From the NCBI GenBank assembly GCA_964555675.1, contig CAZKTU010000003.1, positions 23,901 through 87,900 on the forward strand: 64,000 nucleotides of DNA, written 5' to 3'. Below, piece after piece: positions 1 through 7,357 of this stretch (position 1 is the first letter of the stretch; the number at the start of each line of letters is the position of its first letter). Position numbers and translations under genes: made by a program. The notes below the pieces were generated by a model, which was given only the letters and a program-made list of their open reading frames with translations, was not told the DNA's origin and ran no database searches. Origin of the DNA: CAIWXH01 sp964555675. GTDB lineage: Bacteria; Chloroflexota; Chloroflexia; Chloroflexales; Chloroflexaceae.

Positions 1-2
1 TG

Positions 3-365
3 GCGTTCAGCGACAGCGTCGAGACCCGCCTGCCCCTCTCTGCCGACCAGTGCTACCTGATGCGCCTGGTGATCGAGGAGATCGCCACCAATATCGTCAA
101 GTACGGCTACAGCGAGGGCGCCCGCGACATCATCCAGCTGACCTGCGTCTGCGAGGACGACCAGTTGCGCGTGACCATCCGCGACCGTGGGCAACCCTTC
201 GACCCGCGCGAGCACCCCGACCCCGACCTGAGCGGCGATCAGGCCTCGGAGCGTGCGATCGGCGGCCTGGGCCTCTTCTTTGTTCGTCAGCTGGCCGACC
301 GGCTCGACTATAGCCACGACCCCGTCAGCGGCTGGAACGAGCTGACAGTGATCAAGGGACGATAA
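3..365 (+). CDS. RsbW-like anti-sigma factor kinase, 5' partial
   Basis: The protein is a serine kinase of the GHKL ATPase fold (RsbW/SpoIIAB class), which would phosphorylate a STAS antagonist and hold a sigma factor or other partner. The open frame runs in from the window edge; an internal ATG at 60 is inside the conserved helix and is not the start. Visible motifs are the N box (EEIATNIVKYGY), the G1 box (DRGQPFDP) and a G2-like glycine loop (GGLGLFFVRQLAD). About the first 20-40 residues are missing. It ends 4 bases before the PP2C phosphatase gene, so the two are an operon and, with the STAS gene at 1815, form a kinase-phosphatase-antagonist switch. The sigma factor or other target is not in the window. 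Confidence 0.85.
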   Translation, partial: AFSDSVETRLPLSADQCYLMRLVIEEIATNIVKYGYSEGARDIIQLTCVCEDDQLRVTIRDRGQPFDPREHPDPDLSGDQASERAIGGLGLFFVRQLADRLDYSHDPVSGWNELTVIKGR

Positions 366-369
366 GGGT

Positions 370-1638
370 ATGCTCGACTCTCTGCTGCGCGAGGTGCCCC
401 TGTTCAGCCAGCTGCCCGCCGCCGCCGTCGATGCCCTCGCCGCCAGCGTCGAGCGACGTCAGGTCGTCGCCGGCGAGGTGCTCTTCCACCAGGGCGAGGT
501 GGGCGTCGAGTGCTTCGTCATCCTCGCCGGCGAGCTCGAGGTGTTCACCTATGTGGGCGGCGAGGAGCTGCGCCTCGATGTCTACAGGCCCGGCCAGCTG
601 ATCGGCGAGATGGCCCTGATCGACCGCAGCCCGCGCTCGGCGACGGTGCGCGCCCTGCTCGACGCCGACCTGATTGTGCTCGGCGAGGAGGCCTTCAAGA
701 CCCTGCTCAGCTCGAACCCCGAGCTGGCCATGACCATGCTGCGTAGCGGCACGGCGCGGGTGCGCAACACCAACCAGCGCATGATCGGCGACCTCGAGCG
801 CAAGAACGCCGAGCTGCTCGCCGCCTATAGGCAGCTCCAGGCCGCCCAGGCCGAGCTGATCCGCCTGAACCGCATCGAGGAGGAGCTGGCGGTCGCCCGG
901 CGCATCCAGGAGTCGTTCCTCCCCCGTCATCTGCCCCAGCCCCCCGGCTGGCAGGTGGCCGCCTTCAGCCGCGGCGCCCAGGCCGTCGGGGGCGACTTCT
1001 TCGACTGCATCGAGCTGTCCGATGGTCGCCTCGGCCTGGTGGTCGCCGACGCCTGCGGCAAAGGGGTGACCGCCGCCCTCTTCGTCGCCCTGACCCGCTC
1101 GCTGCTGCGGGCCGCCTCCCAGGCCCCCTGGATCTTCCAGGGCAATCTGGCCCGCGACGCCGAGAGCGTGCTCACCGGGGCCCTCTGGCTGGTCAACGAT
1201 TATATCTGCCGCGAACACGGCGACAGCAATATGTTCATCACGCTGTTCTACGCGGTGCTCGACCCGGCCACGGGCGAGCTGGCCTATGTCAACGCGGGCC
1301 ACAACCCGCCGCTGCTGGTCGGCGCCGCCGCGGCGACGATCGTCGAGACCGGCGAGGGGGCCCTGCCCATCGGCATCGTGCCGGCCCAGAGCTACGAGGT
1401 GCAGCGGGCGACCCTCGGGCTCGGCGAGCGCCTGGTGGCCTTCAGCGACGGCATCACCGAGGCCCTGAGCCCCGCCGACGAGCTCTATGGCGACGAGCAG
1501 CTGCACGCCGCCATCAGGGCGGGCGCCGGCCTCGCCTCACAGGCCCTGGTCGACGCGGTCATCACCCAGGTCGACGCCCACTCCTCGGGCGCGCCTCAGG
1601 CTGATGACATGACCCTGCTGGTCGTCACGCGGATGTAG
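370..1638 (+). CDS. RsbU-like PP2C phosphatase with N-terminal cNMP-binding-type sensor
   Basis: This 422-residue protein should dephosphorylate a phospho-STAS antagonist, releasing the partner switch. Residues about 10-125 form a cyclic-nucleotide-binding (CRP/CAP-type) beta-roll, with GEMALIDRSPRSATVRA as the phosphate-binding-cassette region. Residues about 135-172 are a charged coiled coil, and about 190-420 are a SpoIIE/PP2C catalytic domain with metal-binding motifs VGGDFFD, VADACGKG and SDGITEA. There is no transmembrane segment, so the sensor is cytoplasmic. The gene follows the RsbW-like kinase by 4 bases, with the STAS gene 176 bases downstream under its own promoter. Whether cAMP or cGMP actually binds cannot be told from sequence alone. 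Confidence 0.9.
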   Translation: MLDSLLREVPLFSQLPAAAVDALAASVERRQVVAGEVLFHQGEVGVECFVILAGELEVFTYVGGEELRLDVYRPGQLIGEMALIDRSPRSATVRALLDADLIVLGEEAFKTLLSSNPELAMTMLRSGTARVRNTNQRMIGDLERKNAELLAAYRQLQAAQAELIRLNRIEEELAVARRIQESFLPRHLPQPPGWQVAAFSRGAQAVGGDFFDCIELSDGRLGLVVADACGKGVTAALFVALTRSLLRAASQAPWIFQGNLARDAESVLTGALWLVNDYICREHGDSNMFITLFYAVLDPATGELAYVNAGHNPPLLVGAAAATIVETGEGALPIGIVPAQSYEVQRATLGLGERLVAFSDGITEALSPADELYGDEQLHAAIRAGAGLASQALVDAVITQVDAHSSGAPQADDMTLLVVTRM

Positions 1639-1678
1639 TGGCTCACGTATCCTGACCTGTGCGATTCTGAAGGGGAGC

Positions 1679-1699
1679 TGGAGGGGCCTGCCCCCTCCA
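1679..1699 (+). terminator. GC hairpin after the phosphatase gene
   Basis: TGGAGGGG and CCCCTCCA pair perfectly around a 5-base loop, 40 bases after the phosphatase stop. There is no T-run, so termination is inferred from position. The GGAGGGG/CCCCTCC arms resemble other intergenic hairpins in this window. Confidence 0.4.
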
Positions 1700-1743
1700 T
1701 ACCACCTCGCCGGGCTGGGTGGCCCAAGCTGCGCATGGTAGCG

Positions 1744-1752
1744 TGCTATAAT
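1744..1752 (+). promoter_or_regulatory. Extended -10 promoter for the STAS gene
   Basis: TGC-TATAAT is a perfect extended -10, 62 bases before the GTG start at 1815. No convincing -35 is seen at the 17-base spacing. It suggests the antagonist can be transcribed independently of the kinase and phosphatase. Confidence 0.6.
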
Positions 1753-1814
1753 AGCAGCCCAGTTCACCTCTTGTGCAAAATGACACACGACAGTATAGGA
1801 AAGGGGTTGCCGGC

Positions 1815-2144
1815 GTGAACGTAGAGCAGATCAGCGATGTGCTTGTGATCGAGCTGCCCGCCCGCCTCGACGCCGTTGGGGTCGCCGCCCTCGAGGGCCA
1901 TCTGGCCGAGGTCGCCACGGCACATAAGGGCAAAGTCCTCGCCGACATGAGCCAGGTCACCTTCGTCGCCAGCCTCGCGCTGCGCATGCTGCTCACCACC
2001 CACAAGGCGGTGCAGCCCCTCGGCGGCGACCTGCGCCTCGCCGGGCTCCAGCCCCAGGTCGCCGAGATCTTCCGCAAGAGCCGCTTCGACACCCTGTTCA
2101 AGATCTACCCCGACCGCGAGTCGGCCCTGGTCGCCTACAAGTAG
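1815..2144 (+). CDS. RsbV-like anti-sigma factor antagonist (STAS domain)
   Basis: A single STAS domain of 109 residues, the predicted substrate of the kinase at 3 and the phosphatase at 370. In its unphosphorylated form it should bind the kinase and free its target. The GTG at 1815 is preferred because an AGGAAAGG ribosome site lies about 9 bases upstream; an ATG at 1773 in the same frame would add 14 atypical residues. The phospho-loop, usually DSSG or SSAG, reads VASLALR here, so only one serine remains as candidate phosphoacceptor and the aspartate and glycine are missing. That could alter phosphorylation, but the local domain context still supports the antagonist role. Confidence 0.85.
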   Translation: MNVEQISDVLVIELPARLDAVGVAALEGHLAEVATAHKGKVLADMSQVTFVASLALRMLLTTHKAVQPLGGDLRLAGLQPQVAEIFRKSRFDTLFKIYPDRESALVAYK

Positions 2145-2172
2145 CGTTCGGTCGCAGCGGGGATTCAGGGCT

Positions 2173-2296
2173 GATGCAACGTCTGCATCCTGTGCCGGGC
2201 CATGAAACGGACCGGCTACGGGGTACGAAGGCCACCTGGGTGGCCTCTGAGCTCGCGCAGGCGGGCTTTGTAGCGCTAGCCCGCCGGTTTACCGGC
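2173..2296 (+). other. Possible structured RNA: five consecutive hairpins
   Basis: The gap between the STAS gene and the ANTAR regulator holds five back-to-back inverted repeats: GATGCA/TGCATC (2173-2189), GCCGG/CCGGC (2194-2216), GGCCACC/GGTGGCC (2230-2245), GGCGGGCT/AGCCCGCC (2260-2285) and GCCGGT/ACCGGC (2283-2296). The last two overlap by three bases, so they could be mutually exclusive. No known riboswitch consensus was recognised. It lies upstream of the promoter at 2320, so it would be in the 3' region of the STAS transcript or in a separate RNA. Confidence 0.35.
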
Positions 2297-2319
2297 TGGG
2301 CGTGGGGGATTCCCCTCGG

Positions 2320-2348
2320 TTGACCCACCCACTGCGCCATGCTATACT
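2320..2348 (+). promoter_or_regulatory. Sigma-70-type promoter for the ANTAR regulator
   Basis: TTGACC (2320-2325), a 17-base spacer and TATACT (2343-2348) make one of the two best -35/-10 pairs in the window. The predicted start leaves about 45 bases of leader before the ATG at 2401. Confidence 0.7.
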
Positions 2349-2400
2349 TGCCGCTGTGCTTCTGGACCCGGCGTTATTCTTGTATGCTAAGGGGCATCGT

Positions 2401-2976
2401 ATGGCCCAGACTCGTCTGGTCATCGCCGATGATGAGTCGATCATCCGCATGAACCTCAAAGAGACCCTCGTGGGTCTCGGCTACCTTGTGGTCGGCGAGG
2501 CCGGCGATGGGGTCAGCGTCATAAATCTGGCCCGTGAGCTGAAGCCCGACCTGGTCCTCATGGACATCAAGATGCCCAAGCTCGACGGCATCCAGGCGGC
2601 CAAGATCCTCACCGAAGAGAAGATCGCCCCCGTGCTGCTCCTCACCGCCTACTCCGACCGCGAGCTCGTCGAGCGCGCGAAGGAGGCCGGCGTGGTCAAC
2701 TATGTCGTCAAGCCCTTCCGCGAGGCCGAGCTGCTGCCCGCCATCGAAATTGCGATGGCCCGCTACCAGGAGTTCCTGGAGATGGACAAGCAGATCTCAG
2801 ACCTCAAGGAGACCCTCGATACGCGCAAGCTGGTCGAGCGGGCCAAGGGCATCCTTATGGATACGCAGGGCCTGAAAGAGGCTGAGGCCTTCCGCAAGAT
2901 CCAGCAACTCTCGATGAACACCCGCAAGTCCATGAAGGAGATCGCCCAGGCCATCCTCCTGGCCAACGAGATCTAG
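2401..2976 (+). CDS. Response regulator with ANTAR RNA-binding output domain
   Basis: The 191-residue protein has a receiver domain (residues 4-120; phosphoacceptor D55 in LMDIKMP, conserved K104 in VVKPF) and a C-terminal ANTAR domain (about 128-186, with LVERAKGILM). ANTAR regulators act as RNA-binding antiterminators. The ATG at 2401 follows AAGGGG at good spacing and begins directly with the receiver strand; an upstream in-frame ATG at 2302 lies before the promoter. No adjacent kinase pairs with it obviously. It is nine bases ahead of the next gene, so they are probably cotranscribed. Its RNA targets, typically two small hairpins in a leader, are unknown. Confidence 0.92.
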   Translation: MAQTRLVIADDESIIRMNLKETLVGLGYLVVGEAGDGVSVINLARELKPDLVLMDIKMPKLDGIQAAKILTEEKIAPVLLLTAYSDRELVERAKEAGVVNYVVKPFREAELLPAIEIAMARYQEFLEMDKQISDLKETLDTRKLVERAKGILMDTQGLKEAEAFRKIQQLSMNTRKSMKEIAQAILLANEI

Positions 2977-2985
2977 GGCCCCGCG

Positions 2986-3600
2986 GTGTCCGATGACCCC
3001 CAGCCCCCCGAGGTGGCCGCCCCCGCACCCCCTCCGCGCAATGGCCTCGCGGCTGCGCTGCCGTATCTGATCACGGCGGTCGCAGCCGTTTTGTTGAGTC
3101 TGGCCGCCCAGGCCCTGCTCTTCCCCCGCGCCCCCGCCCCCTCCGCCGCCATCACGGCCCCCGCGCCCACAGACCCCGCGCCCACAGACCCCGCGCCCAC
3201 GGCGACACTCCCCGCCCCGGCCACGCCCGGCCCCACGGCCACGCCCGGGGCCGCCCCCCCCGAGGGTGTGCTGCGCCTCGATATCCTCGACCTGCAGGAG
3301 GAGGACCGTCAGCTCTGGAGCGCCCTCTACCTGCTGCGGGCCGCTTCGCAGATCGACGACGCCATCGTTGCCCTTCAGCAGAACGACCTCGACGAGGCCG
3401 ACCGCACCCTGCTGACCGCCTACCGCTCCCTCGACCGGGCCTACGCCTTCAGCGCCGAGCAGGAGAAGGGCCCGATCGACACCTTCCGCCTGCAGCTCAG
3501 CCAGGGGCGCGACGACCTGCGCCTGCGCCCCGAGGGCCTCGACCGGCGCCTCCGCCAGCTCAGGCAGCTGATCCTCAGCCTGGTCGACGAGGGGGGTTAG
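2986..3600 (+). CDS. Membrane-anchored protein of unknown function
   Basis: Function not recognised. The 204-residue product, starting at GTG, has a short proline-rich N-terminus, one transmembrane helix at about residues 24-46, and a low-complexity Pro/Ala/Thr linker with a duplicated TDPAP unit. A charged helical C-terminal half (about 95-204) resembles a tetratricopeptide-like or four-helix fold only loosely. The topology suggests an external helical domain held off the membrane by the linker. It starts 9 bases after the ANTAR regulator stop, so an operon is likely, and its stop overlaps the convergent regulator gene by 4 bases. The linker DNA contains short direct repeats (GCGCCCACAGACCCC). 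Confidence 0.7.
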   Translation: MSDDPQPPEVAAPAPPPRNGLAAALPYLITAVAAVLLSLAAQALLFPRAPAPSAAITAPAPTDPAPTDPAPTATLPAPATPGPTATPGAAPPEGVLRLDILDLQEEDRQLWSALYLLRAASQIDDAIVALQQNDLDEADRTLLTAYRSLDRAYAFSAEQEKGPIDTFRLQLSQGRDDLRLRPEGLDRRLRQLRQLILSLVDEGG

Positions 3601-4316
3601 GCCGCGCCTCTGCTCTCGAAGTCGACGAAGCGATAGCCCACCCCGCGCTCGGTGAGGATGTACTGGGGGTTGGCCGGGTCCTCCTCGATCTTCTGGCGCA
3701 GGTAGGTGACGTAGAGGCGCAGATAGTGGTTCTCGTCGCGGTACTCGGGGCCCCAGACCTTCGAGAGCAGCATCTCGTGGGTCTGCACATAGCCGGCGTT
3801 CTGCACCAGGTGGTAGAGCAGGCGGTACTCGGTCGGGCGCAGGTTGACCCGCTGGCCGCCCACCAGCACCTCGCGGCGGGCGAAGTCGATGCTGAGCCGG
3901 TCGTCGACGCGCACCATGGTCTGGGGCACGGGCGGGGCCGTGTAGTGACGGCGCAGCACCGCCTTGATCCGGCTCACCAGCTCGCGATGGCTGAAGGGCT
4001 TGCCGACATAGTCGTCGGCGCCCAGCTCGAGCCCGCGCACCCGGTCGTCTTCCTCATCCTTGGCGGTCAGGATGAGCACGGGCACCTGCGAGAACTGCCT
4101 GATCCGGCGCAGGGCCTCGAAGCCGTCCATCACCGGCATCATCACGTCCAGCAGCACGACATCGGGCATATCCTCGCGCACGCGGTCCACGGCCTCGCGG
4201 CCGTTGGCGGCCGTGCTCACGCGCATCCCCTCGAGCTCGAGGTTCAGGCGCATGAAGCTGACCATGCGTGGCTCGTCGTCGACGACGAGCACCAGCTTGT
4301 CCTTCAGCTCTGACAT
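3597..4316 (-). CDS. OmpR/PhoB-family response regulator (KdpE-like)
   Basis: The receiver domain (residues 7-120) has acidic pair DD, phosphoacceptor D57 in LLDVMMP, and K106 in GKPFS. It is followed by a winged-helix DNA-binding domain (about 138-235) with the typical LRPTEYRLLYHLVQNAG and GVGYRF motifs. The C-terminal recognition region (HYLRLYVTYLRQKIE) is of the type seen in KdpE and its relatives. No histidine kinase is adjacent. It is transcribed on the minus strand and its last 4 bases overlap the end of the convergent membrane-protein gene. The next minus-strand gene upstream is msrQ, 18 bases away, so it may be the last gene of an msrP-msrQ-regulator operon. Confidence 0.92.
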   Translation of the reverse strand: MSELKDKLVLVVDDEPRMVSFMRLNLELEGMRVSTAANGREAVDRVREDMPDVVLLDVMMPVMDGFEALRRIRQFSQVPVLILTAKDEEDDRVRGLELGADDYVGKPFSHRELVSRIKAVLRRHYTAPPVPQTMVRVDDRLSIDFARREVLVGGQRVNLRPTEYRLLYHLVQNAGYVQTHEMLLSKVWGPEYRDENHYLRLYVTYLRQKIEEDPANPQYILTERGVGYRFVDFESRGAA

Positions 4317-4334
4317 AGACCACCTATCGGGCCC

Positions 4335-5018
4335 TCAACCCTCGCTCTGGCTTGGGGGCGGCGAGGGCGGGGCCGGCCTTCCTGCTATTCTAGCAGGGGC
4401 GCGCCGCAATCTCAAGGCGCGCACGCCCAGCAAGGCGAGCAGGATCGCCCCGTAGATCAGCGGCTCGTAGATGGTCTTCGAGAGCCAGAGGAAGTGCAGG
4501 ACCGCCAGGATGGCCGCCAGGTAGACCAGCCGGTGGAGCCGCCGCCACCAGCGGCCGAGCTGTCGCTGCGCGCCTTTGGTCGAGGTTAGGGCCAGGGGCA
4601 CGAGCAGCAGGAAGCTCGCCAGGCCGGCCAGCACGTAGCGCTTCTCGACGATGGCCTGGGTGATCAAGCCGAGGTCGAGGCCGTAGTCGACGGCGAAGAA
4701 GATCAGCAGGTGCAGGCAGACGTAGAGGAAGCTGTACAGCCCCAGAGGTTTGCGCAGCGCCGCGGCCCACTTCCAGCCCAGCAGTCGGTTGAGCGGTGTG
4801 CAGGCCAGGGAGAGCAGCAGCAGGATCAGGGCGGCGCTGCCGGTGCGCTGGGTCAGCTCCTGGATCGGGTTCACCGATAGCCGGCCGCTCACCCCGTCGA
4901 AGATCATCAGGGCCAGGGGCAGCAGGCTCAGGGGGTGGACCGCGATCTTCAGCGCGCCGCTCAGGGCGGGGCGGGGCCCGCCGCCCCGCCGCTCCACGCG
5001 CTCGCTTTGCGTCGCCAT
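4335..5018 (-). CDS. msrQ: MsrQ, heme-binding membrane subunit of methionine sulfoxide reductase
   Basis: A 227-residue integral membrane protein with about six helices of the ferric-reductase-like (YedZ/MsrQ) fold. It passes electrons from the quinone pool or a flavin donor to MsrP, which repairs oxidised methionines outside the membrane. Histidines in membrane segments, such as VCLHLLIFF and RRLHRLVYLAAILAVLHF, are candidate heme ligands. The start codon overlaps the msrP stop by one base (TGATG), the usual msrP-msrQ order. The N-terminal 25 residues are basic and variable. Confidence 0.9.
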   Translation of the reverse strand: MATQSERVERRGGGPRPALSGALKIAVHPLSLLPLALMIFDGVSGRLSVNPIQELTQRTGSAALILLLLSLACTPLNRLLGWKWAAALRKPLGLYSFLYVCLHLLIFFAVDYGLDLGLITQAIVEKRYVLAGLASFLLLVPLALTSTKGAQRQLGRWWRRLHRLVYLAAILAVLHFLWLSKTIYEPLIYGAILLALLGVRALRLRRAPARIAGRPAPPSPPPSQSEG

Positions 5019-5944
5019 CAGAAATTGATCCGCAGGTTCATGCCGTCGTAGAGGGCGGCCACCTCATCAGCGTAGCCGTTAAAGGGCAGGGTTGGCCGGC
5101 GCTGCAGCTCGCCGATACGCCGCTCGCTGGCCTGCGACCAGCGCGGGTGCGAGACCTCGGGGTTGACGTTGGCGTAGAAGCCATACTCGTTCGGCGCCAG
5201 GTCCATCCAGAGCGAGGTGGGGGCCTCGGCCACCAGGTCGATCTTGACGATCGACTTGATGCTCTTGAAGCCGTACTTCCAGGGCACCACCAGGCGCACC
5301 GGCGCGCCGCTCTGGGGGGTCAGCTCGCGGCCGTAGAGGCCGGTGGCCAGCAGGGTCAGGTCGTGCATGGCCTCGTCGAGGCGCAGGCCCTCGACGTAGG
5401 GCCAGGGGTAGAAGGGGGCCTTCTGGCCGGGCATCTCCTCGGGTCGGTAGACCGTCTCGAAGCGCACGAACTTCGCCTCGGCCGTGGGCTCGACCGCGTC
5501 GAGCAGGCGGGCGAGGGGGAAGCCGTTCCAGGGGATGACCATCGACCAGGCCTCGACGCAGCGTAGCCGGTAGATGCGCTCCTCCTGCTCGAAGGCCAGC
5601 AGATCCTCCATGGCGAAGGTGCGCGGCTTACTCACCAGGCCGCCGACCTGCACCTCCCACGGCGAGGTCGTGAAGCCCTGGGCGAGGCCGGCCACGCCTT
5701 CTTTGTCGGTGGTAAACTCGTAGTAGTTGTTGTAGCCGGTGATCTGCTCGAAGCTGTTGAGCGGATCGCCGAGCTCATCGGTGCGGGCATCGACGGGGAG
5801 CGCCGTCGCCGCGGGCAGGCTGGCGCCGCCGCCGCACGCGGCCAGCAGGGCGGCCGCACCCAGGGTCGCCGCGCCGCCCATAAAGGCGCGCCGCGACAGG
5901 TAGACCTGCTCGGGCGTAATTTCTGACGAAGGGATCTTGCGCAT
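5018..5944 (-). CDS. msrP: MsrP, molybdopterin methionine-sulfoxide reductase, catalytic subunit
   Basis: A sulfite-oxidase-fold molybdoenzyme that reduces protein methionine sulfoxide outside the cytoplasmic membrane. A twin-arginine signal (SRRAFMGG, then a hydrophobic stretch ending in ACGGG) shows Tat export, and the LAAC-like sequence could also be a lipobox. The Mo-ligating cysteine lies in YRLRCVEAWSMVIPW. The conserved VPWKYGFKSIKSI segment is clear. Start chosen at 5944 because GAGG lies 8 bases upstream; an in-frame ATG at 5965 would add seven residues. It is cotranscribed with msrQ. Confidence 0.93.
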   Translation of the reverse strand: MRKIPSSEITPEQVYLSRRAFMGGAATLGAAALLAACGGGASLPAATALPVDARTDELGDPLNSFEQITGYNNYYEFTTDKEGVAGLAQGFTTSPWEVQVGGLVSKPRTFAMEDLLAFEQEERIYRLRCVEAWSMVIPWNGFPLARLLDAVEPTAEAKFVRFETVYRPEEMPGQKAPFYPWPYVEGLRLDEAMHDLTLLATGLYGRELTPQSGAPVRLVVPWKYGFKSIKSIVKIDLVAEAPTSLWMDLAPNEYGFYANVNPEVSHPRWSQASERRIGELQRRPTLPFNGYADEVAALYDGMNLRINF

Positions 5945-6059
5945 CGTAGGAGCCTCGCTGAACATACCGCTAATACTCTACTGTACGAGTCGAGGCTAAG
6001 CTACGGATGTTACGCACTCATAACAGAGCCATAAAGAGACCAAGCGCCTGACGGCATTA

Positions 6060-6159
6060 GGAGGGGCGCGGGGAGGCCTGGCATCCCCTAACCATGACCC
6101 GCTGGCACCAGGAGGGGCGAGGGGCACGGGGAGGCCTGGCCTCCCTGAACCATTACCCG
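6060..6159. repeat. Two imperfect direct repeats with internal dyad
   Basis: A unit beginning GGAGGGGCG and running through CGGGGAGGCCTGGC, AACCAT and ACCCG occurs at about 6060-6101 and again at about 6111-6159. The second copy carries a few extra bases. Each contains a GGGAGGCCTGGC(C)TCCC-type dyad. It lies in the 237-base non-coding gap between msrP and the rmlA-like gene, where no gene is seen. Confidence 0.6.
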
Positions 6160-6177
6160 TCCGAGTAGCTCGGACGG
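6157..6177 (-). terminator. Hairpin terminator-like element after the rmlA-like gene
   Basis: CCGTCCGAG and CTCGGACGG form a perfect 9-base stem with a TAG loop, 4 bases past the stop codon of the minus-strand gene. It lacks a U-tract. Confidence 0.5.
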
Positions 6178-6181
6178 AGCC

Positions 6182-7249
6182 CTAGAGCACCCCGACGGTC
6201 GAGTTATCGCCGAGCATGAGTCTGTAGGCTTTGGGCTTGAGCGGGCTGCGCGCCACCTCGACATTGCGGCCGATCAGGCTATCCTCGAGGCGGTGGGGCA
6301 GGCCGCGGATGCGGCTATGCTCGAGCATAATACTGTGCTCGATCTCGCTCTCCTCGATCAGGCAGTCGTGGTAGATCGAGGTGAACGGCCCGACATAGGC
6401 ATTGAGGATGCGCGTCTTCTCGCCGATGATCGCCGGGCCGCGGATGGTCGAGTTGATCACCTCGGCGCCCGCCTCGATGATCACCTTGCCGATCAGCTGC
6501 GAGTCGCGGTCGACATAGCCCTGGTTCGAGGCGGGCAGCTCTTCGAGGATGAGCCTGTTGGCCTCGAGCAGATCGTCCTTCTTGCCGGTATCGATCCACC
6601 AGCCCTCGTGGACATAGGGGAAGACCTGGTGGCCCGCCGCGACGAGCCACTGGATGGCGTCGGTGATCTCGAGCTCGCCGCGGGGCGAGGGCCTGATGCT
6701 GTTGACCGCCTCGAAGATATGCGGGTCGAACATATAAATGCCGACCAGGGCCAGGTCGCTGCGCGGCTCGCGGGGCTTCTCGACCAGGCGCTCGATGCGG
6801 CCATCGTCGTCGAGCTCGGCGACGCCGAACTGCCGTGGGTCCTGCACTTTCTTGAGCACGATCTGGGCGTTATGGCGGCTGCGGCCGAACTGCTCGATCA
6901 GGGGGCTGATCCCGCCCTGGATGCAGTTATCGCCCAGGAACATCACGAAGCGGTCGTCGCCGATGAACTCCTGGCTGATTTTGACCGCGTGGGCCAGGCC
7001 GAGGGGCGCCTCTTGGGGGATGTAGGTGATCTGCACGCCCCAGCGTCGCCCATTGCCCACGGCGGCGCGGATCTCGTCGCCTGTATCGCCGATGACGATC
7101 CCGATGTCGGTGATGCCCGCGTCGCGGATGGCCTCGATCACGCGGAAGAGCACGGGCTTATTGGCCACCGGCACCAGCTGTTTGGCGCTGGTATAGGTGA
7201 TCGGGCGCAGGCGCGTGCCTTTGCCGCCGCTCAAAACTAGCCCTTTCAT
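6182..7249 (-). CDS. Glucose-1-phosphate thymidylyltransferase, long (RmlA-type)
   Basis: Activates glucose-1-phosphate with dTTP (or a related sugar phosphate and nucleotide) for surface-sugar synthesis. The N-terminal Rossmann-like nucleotidyltransferase domain begins MKGLVLSGGKGTRLRP, with the signature G-x-G-T-R-L-x-P. The C-terminal third is a left-handed beta-helix with hexapeptide-type repeats (GKVIIEAGAEVINS). The 355-residue length fits the long subclass, which often makes dTDP-glucose. Start at 7249 is chosen for the AAGGGG site 6 bases upstream; an in-frame ATG at 7303 would add 18 residues of unrelated character. It has its own promoter and is flanked by hairpins on both sides, so it is probably monocistronic. 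Confidence 0.9.
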   Translation of the reverse strand: MKGLVLSGGKGTRLRPITYTSAKQLVPVANKPVLFRVIEAIRDAGITDIGIVIGDTGDEIRAAVGNGRRWGVQITYIPQEAPLGLAHAVKISQEFIGDDRFVMFLGDNCIQGGISPLIEQFGRSRHNAQIVLKKVQDPRQFGVAELDDDGRIERLVEKPREPRSDLALVGIYMFDPHIFEAVNSIRPSPRGELEITDAIQWLVAAGHQVFPYVHEGWWIDTGKKDDLLEANRLILEELPASNQGYVDRDSQLIGKVIIEAGAEVINSTIRGPAIIGEKTRILNAYVGPFTSIYHDCLIEESEIEHSIMLEHSRIRGLPHRLEDSLIGRNVEVARSPLKPKAYRLMLGDNSTVGVL

Positions 7250-7288
7250 TGACGCCCCTTTCGGCATGTTGAGGTCTTCCGGCGGACG

Positions 7289-7297
7289 ATTATACCA
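7289..7297 (-). promoter_or_regulatory. Extended -10 promoter for the rmlA-like gene
   Basis: On the minus strand TGG-TATAAT occurs 40 bases before the ATG at 7249. The -35 position falls inside the strong hairpin at 7305-7336, and no TTGACA-like box is present. Confidence 0.6.
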
Positions 7298-7304
7298 CCC
7301 CATA

Positions 7305-7336
7305 GCGAAGGGCGCCCCACGGGGGGCGCCCTTCGC
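7305..7336 (-). terminator. Perfect 14-bp hairpin terminator
   Basis: GCGAAGGGCGCCCC pairs with GGGGCGCCCTTCGC over 14 bases with loop ACGG. It lies 22 bases after the NlpC/P60 gene stop and immediately before the next minus-strand promoter. There is no T-run, but it is the strongest hairpin in the window. Confidence 0.65.
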
Positions 7337-7357
7337 GGTCGGCTCTGAGGGGGCGGC

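Noticed and set aside
352..1506. Long minus-strand open frame opposite the phosphatase gene
   Set aside because: High GC creates open frames on the antisense strand; its protein is low in hydrophobic pattern and shows no domain, while the plus-strand protein has clear cNMP and PP2C motifs.
2160..2300. c-di-GMP (GEMM), cobalamin or TPP riboswitch
   Set aside because: The conserved cores of these classes do not appear, and the segment lies before rather than after the nearest promoter.
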